Source: Darwinimomas sp963643215 (GTDB taxonomy: Bacteria > Bacillota > Clostridia > Lachnospirales > Lachnospiraceae). From it: 19,654 nucleotides of DNA. The notes beneath the pieces were generated by a model, which had not been told where the DNA came from, searched no databases, and was given only the letters and a program-made list of their open reading frames with translations. Where the stretch lies: contig CAVIJY010000035.1 in the NCBI GenBank assembly GCA_963643215.1, positions 1-19,654 on the forward strand, given 5' to 3'. Position numbers and translations under genes: made by a program. How positions within the stretch are numbered: the stretch's first letter is position 1; each line of letters opens with the position of its first letter. Shown piece by piece: positions 1 to 6,975 of this stretch.

Positions 1-46
1 CCGAGTAACCGGAGGTTCGGGTGCATCTGAACCGACTTTTATGTCC

Positions 47-1240
47 TCAGTTTCTCCGGCTCTTGATCAGCACCCTCTCCGCCGTGTCGACCGCGGTTTT
101 TACCATTTCGTCTATCTGCTCTGACAAAAGTGTCTCCGATTTCTTTATCCTTGACAGATCCGGCTTTGTAACCGGATGCTTTGCGACAAATATCGTGCAG
201 CAATCCTCGTATGGCTGGATTGAGGTCTCATATGTCCCGATTTTAGACGATATCTCTACGATGTCCTGCTTGTCAAAGCCTACCAGAGGTCTGAAGACCG
301 GCATCCTGCATACTTCATTTGTCACATAAAGCGACTGCACAGTCTGACTCGCAACCTGCCCGATGCTTTCTCCGGTGATAAGCGCCAGATCCCCGTTTTT
401 CTCAGCCAGAAGCTGTGCTATGCGCATCATATATCTTCTCATGATGATGGTCAGCTCCTCATGAGGACATTTCTCATAGATATACAGCTGAATCTGTGTG
501 AAGTTGACGATATGCAGGTTGACAGGTCCCGTGTATCTTGACATGATGGTCGCCAGATCAATCACCTTCTGCCGTGCCCTCTCGCTGGTATACGGAGGCG
601 CATGGAAATACACGGCCTCTATCACCACCCCGCGCTTTGCGATCATATATCCGGCGACAGGCGAATCAATACCTCCCGACAGCAGAAGCATAGCCCTGCC
701 GTTCGTGCCCACGGGCATCCCGCCCGGTCCGGGTATCGTGATCGAATATATATTGATGTGATTTCTGATCTCCACCTTTATAAGCGCCTGCGGGGAATGC
801 ACATCCACATGCATCTGCCCGAAGCGCTCCAGCACTGCCTCTCCAAGGTCGGCATTGATCCTCTCCGATGTATAGGGATAGCTTTTGTCGGCTCTTCTGG
901 TGTCGATCTTAAAGGATATATTCTTGTCCGGATATGCCATATCCACATAGTCTGTCAGCGCCTGCTTCAGATTCTCGTAGTTCTTGTCCTCTATTCTCAC
1001 CATAGGACATATTCCCACGATTCCGAATACACTCTGCAGCGCACCCACGGCATCCTCATAGTCATATTCACCTACGGTATCCACATAGATGCGTCCGCTT
1101 TCCTTGCTGACGATATATTCTCCGTCGATCTCCGCCAGCGCCAGCCGGATCTGCTTCATCAGAGCATCCTCGAAGAGATATCTGTTTTTTCCCTTAACGC
1201 CTATCTCCCCGTATTTTATAAGAAATGTCTTATATCTCAT
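47..1240 (-). CDS. thiI: tRNA 4-thiouridine synthase ThiI, rhodanese-less form
   Basis: ThiI adenylates U8 of tRNA and inserts sulfur to make 4-thiouridine; in some bacteria it also feeds thiamine thiazole synthesis. The 397-residue protein has an N-terminal ferredoxin-like plus THUMP region (about residues 1-165) and a PP-loop ATP pyrophosphatase domain with SGGIDSP at 188-194. A conserved Cys pair lies in EDCCT at 346-349, in the region that carries the sulfur-handling Cys of the family. The protein stops at the length of Gram-positive ThiI and has no C-terminal rhodanese domain, unlike E. coli ThiI (about 480 aa), so sulfur should come straight from a partner desulfurase. That partner is very likely the gene 19 nt upstream. 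The ATG at 1240 follows AGGA at about 10 nt. It is the last gene of the unit visible here; the remaining 46 bases show no supportable gene or terminator. Confidence 0.96.
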   Translation of the reverse strand: MRYKTFLIKYGEIGVKGKNRYLFEDALMKQIRLALAEIDGEYIVSKESGRIYVDTVGEYDYEDAVGALQSVFGIVGICPMVRIEDKNYENLKQALTDYVDMAYPDKNISFKIDTRRADKSYPYTSERINADLGEAVLERFGQMHVDVHSPQALIKVEIRNHINIYSITIPGPGGMPVGTNGRAMLLLSGGIDSPVAGYMIAKRGVVIEAVYFHAPPYTSERARQKVIDLATIMSRYTGPVNLHIVNFTQIQLYIYEKCPHEELTIIMRRYMMRIAQLLAEKNGDLALITGESIGQVASQTVQSLYVTNEVCRMPVFRPLVGFDKQDIVEISSKIGTYETSIQPYEDCCTIFVAKHPVTKPDLSRIKKSETLLSEQIDEMVKTAVDTAERVLIKSRRN

Positions 1241-1259
1241 CCCAAATCATCCTGCTCAT

Positions 1260-2420
1260 CTATTTCCTTGAAAACCGTCTGAGGTTTTCTGTCTCCTGTC
1301 TCAGCACATCAGCAAAATAATCCGCCTGCTCTACGGTATTGTTTTCATCCAGCGAGACGCGTATCGTGCTGTCAAGCAGCTCCTCTTTAAGGCCTATGCC
1401 CTTTAATGTGCCCGATATCCCGGGATGATGCGACGAGCATGCCGACCCGCTTGATACATATATTCCTCTGGCTTCCAGTGCGTGAAGCAGCACCTCCGCC
1501 CTCACCCCGGATACAGATATGCTTACTATGTGAGGTGCACCTTCATCCCCTGTCGGGGAATTGACACTGACTCCCGGGATGCCCGTCACGCTTTGAGCGA
1601 TGTGATTTCTGACATCACGCATATGTCCGGTTCTCTCATCAAGGCAGTCATAGGCCTCCTTTGCTGCAAGCCCCATTCCCGCTATTCCCGGCACATTGAT
1701 GGTTCCGCTGCGCATATCCCTCTGCTGTCCGCCGCCGTATATGATAGGCTTGAGGCGCACACCGTCTCTCAGAAACAGAAAGCCTACGCCCTTGGGACCG
1801 TGGAACTTATGGCCGCTTACGCTCAGCATGTCTATACCCATGCGCTTTGGATATATACGCATCTTTCCGTAAGCCTGAATGGCATCCACATGATACAGCG
1901 TATCCGGATTGACCGATTTTATGATCTTCGATATCTCCTCCACAGGCTCGATCGCGCCTATTTCGTTATTTACCAGCATGGTTGACACAAGGATGGTATC
2001 CTTGCGTATCATATCCTTCAGCTGCTGCAGATCTATATGACCGGATCTGTCTACGGCAAGCACGCTGACCTCGTACCCTATCTCCTGCAGAAAGTCCATG
2101 GGACGGTATACCGACGCATGCTCGATGCCTGTCGTTATCAGATGCATTCCCCGGCGCCGGTGCGCCAGAGCCGCTCCTATAAGCGCAAGATTATTGGACT
2201 CTGTTCCGCATGATGTGAATATGATCTCGCCTTCGCTGCATTTGAGCGTCGCGGCTATGCGTGAGGCAGCCTCCTTTACATATCTTTCCGCGGCTATACC
2301 CATAGTATGCTTTGCGGAAGGATTCGCATAATCCTCCCGCATGGTCTTCACCATCAGATCTATGACGCTGTCGCTCACCGCAGTGGTGGCCGCGTTGTCA
2401 AAATAAACTTCCATGCTCAC
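1260..2420 (-). CDS. cysteine desulfurase (NifS/IscS class V aminotransferase family), probable ThiI partner
   Basis: This PLP enzyme converts cysteine to alanine and a protein-bound persulfide. Visible landmarks are the N-terminal YFDNAATT, His101, the PLP-contacting HVDA (Asp179), the Schiff-base lysine in SGHKFHG (Lys205), and the catalytic cysteine in SSGSACSS (Cys328). The length of 386 residues is normal. The gene lies directly before a rhodanese-less thiI. In Bacillus subtilis this arrangement (nifZ-thiI) marks a dedicated desulfurase that hands sulfur to ThiI for 4-thiouridine, so a NifZ-like role is inferred here. A general Fe-S cluster role (IscS/NifS) cannot be excluded, but no iscU or nifU is present in the window. 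The start is uncertain: a GTG at 2420 has AAAGG at 7 nt spacing and overlaps the tyrS stop by 4 nt, while an ATG lies two codons later at 2414. Confidence 0.94.
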   Translation of the reverse strand: MSMEVYFDNAATTAVSDSVIDLMVKTMREDYANPSAKHTMGIAAERYVKEAASRIAATLKCSEGEIIFTSCGTESNNLALIGAALAHRRRGMHLITTGIEHASVYRPMDFLQEIGYEVSVLAVDRSGHIDLQQLKDMIRKDTILVSTMLVNNEIGAIEPVEEISKIIKSVNPDTLYHVDAIQAYGKMRIYPKRMGIDMLSVSGHKFHGPKGVGFLFLRDGVRLKPIIYGGGQQRDMRSGTINVPGIAGMGLAAKEAYDCLDERTGHMRDVRNHIAQSVTGIPGVSVNSPTGDEGAPHIVSISVSGVRAEVLLHALEARGIYVSSGSACSSHHPGISGTLKGIGLKEELLDSTIRVSLDENNTVEQADYFADVLRQETENLRRFSRK

Positions 2421-3640
2421 AGTACTACCTTTACGAAGTTCTTCTTGCCTCTCTTTACCAGCGCTCCGTCTCCGGCAAATATTCCGTCGTCAAATACCGC
2501 CGCCGTATCACTTACAATTTCACCGTTTACGCTTACGCCGCCCTGCTGCACATTTCTCCTCGCCTCAGACCGGCTCGGTGCAAGACCTGCTGCGCACACC
2601 AGCGAGATGATATCTATCTTTCCGTCCTTGAAGCTCTCGGGCTTAAGTGTGCAGGTCGGCACGTTGGACATGTCGGAGCCGCCCGCAAAAAGAGCCCTGC
2701 TGGCATCCCGTGCCTCTCCTGCCTTGTCGGCACCGTGTACAAGGGATGTAAGCTCATATGCGAGAATCTCCTTGGCCTCGTTGAGCTTTGCATCCTTCCA
2801 CCCGGACATTTCCTCAATCTGCTCAAGCGGTACAAATGTGAGCATGCGCAGACACTTGATGACATCTGCATCATCTACATTTCTCCAGTACTGATAGAAA
2901 TCATATACCGAGGTTTTATTCTCATCCAGCCATACAGCGCCTCCGGCCGTCTTGCCCATCTTCTTGCCGTCCGACTTCAGAAGCAATGTTATCGTCATGG
3001 CATGAGCATCCTTGCCGAGCTTCTTCCTTATGAGCTCGGTGCCTCCCAGCATGTTCGACCACTGATCGTCTCCGCCAAACTGCATATTGCAGCCGTAGTC
3101 CTCGTACAGACGAAGAAAATCATACGACTGAAGCAGCATATAGTTGAATTCAAGAAATGAAAGGCCCTTTTCAAGCCTCTGCTTGTAGCACTCGGCACGA
3201 AGCATATTGTTTACGGAAAAGCACGGACCGATGTCGCGGATAAACTCCATATAGTTCAGATCTCGAAGCCACTCGGCATTGTTGACCATGATGGCCTTGC
3301 CCGGACCGAATTCTATAAATCTGCTCATCTGCTGCTTAAAGCATTCGCAGTTATGATCGATGGTCTCCACCGTCATCACGGAGCGCAGATCGCTTCTTCC
3401 GGAGGGGTCTCCTATCATTCCTGTTCCTCCGCCCACAAGCGCTATAGGCTTGTTCCCTGCCATCTGAAGCCTCTTCATAAGGCAAAGTGCCATGAAATGT
3501 CCCACATGAAGGCTGTCTGCCGTTGGGTCAAAGCCGATATAGAATACGGCCTTGCCTTCATCGATCATCCTGCTGATCTCTTCTTCGTTTGTAGTCTGTG
3601 CGATAAGACCTCTTGCCTTCAGTTCCTCATAACATGTCAT
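2417..3640 (-). CDS. tyrS: tyrosyl-tRNA synthetase
   Basis: This class I aminoacyl-tRNA synthetase charges tRNA-Tyr in the cytosol. The HIGH signature is HVGHF at 45-49. The KMSKS loop is KMGKT at 227-231, a variant common in TyrRS of this type. The substrate-binding region holds FGGDDQWSN (188-196). The C-terminal RNA-binding S4 domain covers about residues 344-400 (SRSEARRNVQQGGVSVNG). The total length of 407 residues matches bacterial TyrRS. The ATG at 3640 has an excellent AAGGAG 7 nt upstream. Only 25 nt separate it from the uppP-family gene, so no tyrosine T-box leader fits; expression must come from upstream in the ung unit. Confidence 0.97.
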   Translation of the reverse strand: MTCYEELKARGLIAQTTNEEEISRMIDEGKAVFYIGFDPTADSLHVGHFMALCLMKRLQMAGNKPIALVGGGTGMIGDPSGRSDLRSVMTVETIDHNCECFKQQMSRFIEFGPGKAIMVNNAEWLRDLNYMEFIRDIGPCFSVNNMLRAECYKQRLEKGLSFLEFNYMLLQSYDFLRLYEDYGCNMQFGGDDQWSNMLGGTELIRKKLGKDAHAMTITLLLKSDGKKMGKTAGGAVWLDENKTSVYDFYQYWRNVDDADVIKCLRMLTFVPLEQIEEMSGWKDAKLNEAKEILAYELTSLVHGADKAGEARDASRALFAGGSDMSNVPTCTLKPESFKDGKIDIISLVCAAGLAPSRSEARRNVQQGGVSVNGEIVSDTAAVFDDGIFAGDGALVKRGKKNFVKVVL

Positions 3641-3665
3641 CGATTTTCTCCTTTTTTTGCAGCAT

Positions 3666-4499
3666 TTATTTCATAAGCGAGCTGATCCCGAACCAAAGGA
3701 TCACTATCGCCCCGAGAACTATTCTGTAGCATCCGAAAAGCTTGAATGTATTGTGTCTGATCCAGCTCATCATGAAACGTATCGAATACAGCGATACGAT
3801 AAATGCCGTCAGAAATCCGATCAGCACATATCCTATCTCCGGGATGGTTATATCGCCTGAATATGTGATGCATCTGAGCAGCGCGGATCCTGTTATGGCA
3901 GGTATCCCGGTAAACATGGCAAACTCTACCGCCTGCTGACGGGCTATGCCAAGCAGCAGCGCACCCAGAATCACCGCCCCGGATCTTGATGTTCCGGGTA
4001 TCAGCGCAAGACATTGAAATACTCCCAGATAAAAAGCTGTCTGCAGACTGATCCTCCCCAGGCGGTTTATCTCCGCTATCCTGTATCTGTTTCTGTTTTC
4101 CGCAAGGATGAACAGTATGCCGTATATGATCAGGGTCGTCGCAACAACCACATCCGTATAGAGATGCGCGTTTATCCATCCGTCAAGAAGGATGCCGAGT
4201 ATCCCTGCCGGCACCGTCGCAATCGCGATTCGCGCCCACAGTCTCAGCGATGCCTCCCTTTGCTCCTGCTTCTTGCCGGGATAAAACGGATTCAGCTTCT
4301 TCATATTTGTGATGACAACCGCGGCTACTGCTCCGAGCCGAATCAGCGTCATAAACAAAACCTTGAACTCCGGCGTCATGTCCGGGCTTATCATCTCATC
4401 TATGATCATCATATGCCCTGTGGCACTGACGGGAATCCACTCGGCAAATCCTTCTATGATCCCGAATACGATGACCTTCAATATCTCTACAAGCGTCAT
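3666..4499 (-). CDS. uppP: undecaprenyl-diphosphatase (UppP/BacA) family membrane protein with altered motifs
   Basis: UppP dephosphorylates undecaprenyl pyrophosphate at the membrane to recycle the lipid carrier of peptidoglycan and surface glycans; extra copies give bacitracin resistance. The 277-residue polytopic protein fits the family in length and layout. Motif 1 is EGFAEWIPVSATGH (residues 16-29) and motif 2 is PGTSRSGAV (168-176). The two glutamates (E16, E20), H29, S171 and R172 are present. However, the usual SSTGH reads SATGH, the usual final Thr of PGxSRSxxT is Val176, and the usual IQLG reads IRLG at 53-56. These are conserved positions, so activity may be altered, or this may be a paralogue of a canonical copy elsewhere. 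The start overlaps the ung stop in an ATGA, implying translational coupling. Confidence 0.88.
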   Translation of the reverse strand: MTLVEILKVIVFGIIEGFAEWIPVSATGHMMIIDEMISPDMTPEFKVLFMTLIRLGAVAAVVITNMKKLNPFYPGKKQEQREASLRLWARIAIATVPAGILGILLDGWINAHLYTDVVVATTLIIYGILFILAENRNRYRIAEINRLGRISLQTAFYLGVFQCLALIPGTSRSGAVILGALLLGIARQQAVEFAMFTGIPAITGSALLRCITYSGDITIPEIGYVLIGFLTAFIVSLYSIRFMMSWIRHNTFKLFGCYRIVLGAIVILWFGISSLMK

Positions 4500-5170
4500 A
4501 TATCCTCAATCTGCCAGTCAACCGGCATTTCGCCGTTTTTCTCCAGAAATTCATTGGCCTTTGAAAAATGTCTGCATCCGAAAAATCCCCTGTATGCGCT
4601 AAGCGGACTCGGATGAGCTGCTTTAAGCACAAGGTGCATCGGATTCGTAATCAAGGCCTGCTTCGTCTGTGCCGGTCTTCCCCACAGCATAAACACAACG
4701 GGATGATCCAGATCATTTACCGATCGTATGATGGCATCGGTGAAGTTCTCCCATCCCCTGCCATGATGCGAGTTGGCCTGATGAGCACGAACAGTCAGCA
4801 CGGTATTCAGCATCAGCACACCCTGCCTCGCCCATCCGTCGAGATATCCGTTGTTCGGTATCCTGCATCCCATGTCATCATGCAGCTCTTTGAATATATT
4901 CACAAGTGACGGCGGTATCTCAGTTCCCGGACGCACTGAAAAGGAAAGCCCGTGAGCCTGACCCTCATTGTGATACGGATCCTGCCCGAGTATCACGACT
5001 CTGACGCCGGTGCGAGGTGTCAGATGAAGCGCAGAAAATATATCCTCCGATGGAGGATATACCGTCTGTGTCCTGTATTCGGTATTAACAAACTCGTATA
5101 GTGATTTATAATACGGCTTGGAAAATTCCGGCCTCAAAGCCTCCAGCCAGTCGTTCGTGATTGCAGCCAT
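4496..5170 (-). CDS. ung: uracil-DNA glycosylase, family 1
   Basis: Ung removes uracil from DNA as the first step of base excision repair. The catalytic water-activating motif GQDPYH (Asp64 in this numbering) and the DNA-intercalation/catalytic motif HPSPLSAYRGF (His186) are both intact, followed by the family-typical FFGCRHFSKAN. I chose the ATG at 5170 (MAAITNDWLEAL...), giving 224 residues, the length of B. subtilis Ung, and aligning its N-terminus with that family. A longer in-frame reading to 5287 overlaps the previous gene and lies upstream of the predicted transcription start. An intermediate ATG at 5188 would leave a leader of only about 8 nt. GGAAG lies about 8 nt before 5170. The gene heads the second transcription unit and overlaps the uppP-family gene by 4 nt. 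Confidence 0.96.
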   Translation of the reverse strand: MAAITNDWLEALRPEFSKPYYKSLYEFVNTEYRTQTVYPPSEDIFSALHLTPRTGVRVVILGQDPYHNEGQAHGLSFSVRPGTEIPPSLVNIFKELHDDMGCRIPNNGYLDGWARQGVLMLNTVLTVRAHQANSHHGRGWENFTDAIIRSVNDLDHPVVFMLWGRPAQTKQALITNPMHLVLKAAHPSPLSAYRGFFGCRHFSKANEFLEKNGEMPVDWQIEDI

Positions 5171-5202
5171 AATACCAGCTTCCGGCATTTCTTTTTCTCT
5201 AC

Positions 5203-5230
5203 ATTCTATCACAAAAGCCGATATATACAA
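5203..5230 (-). promoter_or_regulatory. candidate sigma-A promoter of ung with extended -10
   Basis: On the minus strand, TTGTAT (5225-5230) and TAGAAT (5203-5208) are separated by 16 bp. A TG one base before the -10 makes an extended -10 element. The predicted transcript starts near 5196, giving a leader of about 26 nt before the ATG at 5170. It lies in the 67-nt gap after the IorB-like gene and would serve ung, the uppP-family gene, tyrS, the cysteine desulfurase and thiI. No clear hairpin terminator is seen between the IorB-like gene and this promoter, so read-through is possible. Confidence 0.6.
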
Positions 5231-5237
5231 GTGCGCC

Positions 5238-5693
5238 CTATCTGAGCCCCAGCAATCTGAAGGCCTGCTCCTCCCCGCGATACTCAAATCCGCCCGGTTC
5301 TGCGCTGTCTGTTTCTATAATGACAGCATCATTTTTCAGATAAAGAAGCTCCCGCATATAGGCCTCATCCGCCTCGCTTGACGGACTGTACGCACCGTAC
5401 CCTGCTCTGGCGGTATCCCTCATAAAAATCAGCAGTCCCTCATGCTTGAGATTCTCGATTTGCCTGATTCCCGCGCTGTTTTTGTAAACAATCAGTGCAT
5501 CGGCCATTCCCTTGCCTATATCCGTGTGAACCCGCTCATTCAATGTGACATATCTGCACATGTCATCATTTCTTTCGAGCCTGTCAGGAATGGATACGGT
5601 CAGCCTCAGCCTGTCACGCCTGGCGATAAGCTCAAAGCTGCGTATGATGTATTCCATATGGCTTTTCCGGCATCCGCATATTATGATCCGCAT
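5238..5693 (-). CDS. small protein resembling a truncated indolepyruvate oxidoreductase beta subunit (IorB-like)
   Basis: The function is unknown. The 151-residue product opens with a short strand (MRIIICG) where IorB and related 2-oxoacid oxidoreductase gamma domains have a GxGGQG loop, but here the loop reads GCRKSHM, so the glycine-rich motif is lost. The middle part, GKGMADALIVYKNSAGIRQI (about 73-92), resembles the IorB segment with KGxAD, a short strand and a helix. The end (DAVIIETD... LLGLR) resembles the IorB region just before its C-terminal helices, which are missing; IorB is usually about 190 residues. The reading frame is intact. The ATG at 5693 has GAGG at about 6 nt. It follows the IorA-like gene by 28 nt, which supports the pairing because iorA and iorB are normally adjacent. 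The family assignment is from remembered motifs and is moderate at best; catalytic activity of the ordinary kind seems unlikely. Confidence 0.55.
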   Translation of the reverse strand: MRIIICGCRKSHMEYIIRSFELIARRDRLRLTVSIPDRLERNDDMCRYVTLNERVHTDIGKGMADALIVYKNSAGIRQIENLKHEGLLIFMRDTARAGYGAYSPSSEADEAYMRELLYLKNDAVIIETDSAEPGGFEYRGEEQAFRLLGLR

Positions 5694-5721
5694 CTATGAC
5701 CTCGCTTCGGCTTGTGCCGCA

Positions 5722-6975
5722 TCAAAAACAGTATATCGCGTGCTCCTCACAGATATCCCCGCAGTCTCCGCAGCCCGTACACATGACAGTATCAATGCCG
5801 TAGCTGAGGCCGTCCCTGCATATGGCCGGGCACCCGAAGTCCGTGACACATATCCCGCATCCTGTACAGTGAAGCGCTCGTATGGCATATGTGAGCTTTC
5901 CGGTACCGATACAGTTCTCGTCCGGACTCCCTATAATCATCCTTCTGGCATTTTTCTCTCTATTCTTTTTAGAGTACCGTCCTGTGCCGATCTCAGCGCT
6001 GCGGACATCCGAAGTGCGTTTTTTCTTGTTGCGATAGACATCGATTCCCAGTCTGAAGCAATATGCCGCATCTGTCTTCTGCCTTCTGTATATGCATCCC
6101 GAGCACATACGCTGCTCGGTCTCCGGTATGTTCGGAAGGAATTTGGACGGCCATTCCTCAGGTCTTCCGGGATATGTCAGCTCGCCTCTCCTTGTCTTGG
6201 GCAGGATCGCCATGAGACTCTCGTATATATCATGCATGCTTCCGCTGATGACCGTTCTGGTTGTCCGCCTCGGCAGCATCTGCGTGCATAGTGTTTCATA
6301 TTCGGATATCCATACAACCAGCCTGTAATCTTCAGCCAGAAGCCTGAGTTCTCTCATCACGCTTCTGTTGAACCCGAGTATATAAGCCGTATCGATGGAC
6401 ATGCTTTCCTCAAGCAGATAGTACACCATCGTCGAAGGATACCCGGTCACTACCACGCAGGTGTCAGACCGGCCGCTCTTATGTGTTTTTAAAAGTTTGA
6501 TATGAGTGCGGCTTCCTCTTGCTGCAACTGCAGGTGCCTGAGCATTGCCGCAGGCCTCCTCCATGCTGTCATAAAGCAGCAAAGCCCGCTCGATCTCACC
6601 TCTCGACACAGCGCCTTTTATATCAGCCGGTATCGCGTTGAGCGTGCCCGACGAGGCATACCCTGATATCTCAAATAACTCCTGCATACGCAAAAGGGCG
6701 CCGCATACATAGATCACCACAGGCGCCTCGAAATTGATAAGCATCCTGTACAGCTCCTCAAGCGATGACGGAAACAAAACAGAAATGTCGTATGAAAGAG
6801 CCATGCTCCAGACATCGAGAGTAAGCGCGGTTTCAAAGAGAACCGCCCGGATCTTCTCCTTATTTCTCAATCTCTCGGTGAGCTCAGGCGCTTCCTGCTC
6901 ACCGTATACGAAAAAAGACCCCGACGCTGCACACGCCAGGATTAGTGTCCTTTGAAAATCGCAAAATTGCATCAT
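5722..6975 (-). CDS. IorA-like protein with intact C-terminal 2[4Fe-4S] ferredoxin domain and no recognisable TPP domain
   Basis: Normal IorA (about 580-600 aa) is the thiamine-pyrophosphate subunit of indolepyruvate ferredoxin oxidoreductase. This product has 417 residues. The C-terminus is a clear dicluster ferredoxin: C370, C373, C376, C382 (with CPAI after the fourth position) and C399, C402, C405, C409, in the layout of the IorA tail. Residues 172-235 (VVVTGYPSTMVYYLLEE... LVVWISEYETL) resemble the IorA segment that follows its pyrimidine-binding domain. CSGC at 291-294 falls where IorA has CxGCPHR, but instead of about 200 residues of TPP domain only a basic stretch of about 75 residues follows before the ferredoxin. 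The N-terminal YPGTPS motif is also not recognisable. The frame is open and starts at ATGATG overlapping the upstream stop, without a strong ribosome binding site, suggesting coupled translation. Electron transfer or a redox-sensing or assembly role is possible; function unknown. Confidence 0.6.
   Translation of the reverse strand: MMQFCDFQRTLILACAASGSFFVYGEQEAPELTERLRNKEKIRAVLFETALTLDVWSMALSYDISVLFPSSLEELYRMLINFEAPVVIYVCGALLRMQELFEISGYASSGTLNAIPADIKGAVSRGEIERALLLYDSMEEACGNAQAPAVAARGSRTHIKLLKTHKSGRSDTCVVVTGYPSTMVYYLLEESMSIDTAYILGFNRSVMRELRLLAEDYRLVVWISEYETLCTQMLPRRTTRTVISGSMHDIYESLMAILPKTRRGELTYPGRPEEWPSKFLPNIPETEQRMCSGCIYRRQKTDAAYCFRLGIDVYRNKKKRTSDVRSAEIGTGRYSKKNREKNARRMIIGSPDENCIGTGKLTYAIRALHCTGCGICVTDFGCPAICRDGLSYGIDTVMCTGCGDCGDICEEHAIYCF

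Noticed and set aside
1..46. Terminator hairpin or start of another gene after thiI
   Set aside because: Only a 5-bp stem (GGTTC/GAACC) without a T tract is seen, and the candidate ATG has no ribosome binding site; 46 bases are too few to decide.
602..1282. 226-codon plus-strand open frame
   Set aside because: It is antisense to thiI, with no family features.
3637..4179. 180-codon minus-strand open frame
   Set aside because: It is an alternative frame inside the uppP-family gene; the composition (many Cys, His, Arg) is typical of a frame shadow.
5694..5888. 64-codon minus-strand open frame before the IorB-like gene
   Set aside because: It is an out-of-frame reading of the IorA-like ferredoxin region; the eight-cysteine motif is in the other frame.
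5545..6291. 248-codon plus-strand open frame
   Set aside because: It lies antisense to the IorA-like and IorB-like genes, has no ribosome binding site or recognisable protein features, and reads as a shadow of the minus-strand codon pattern.
5238..6975. Calling the IorA/IorB-like genes pseudogenes
   Set aside because: Both frames are open from start to stop, the cysteine motifs are intact, the spacing is operon-like and the beta-like gene has a proper ribosome binding site.
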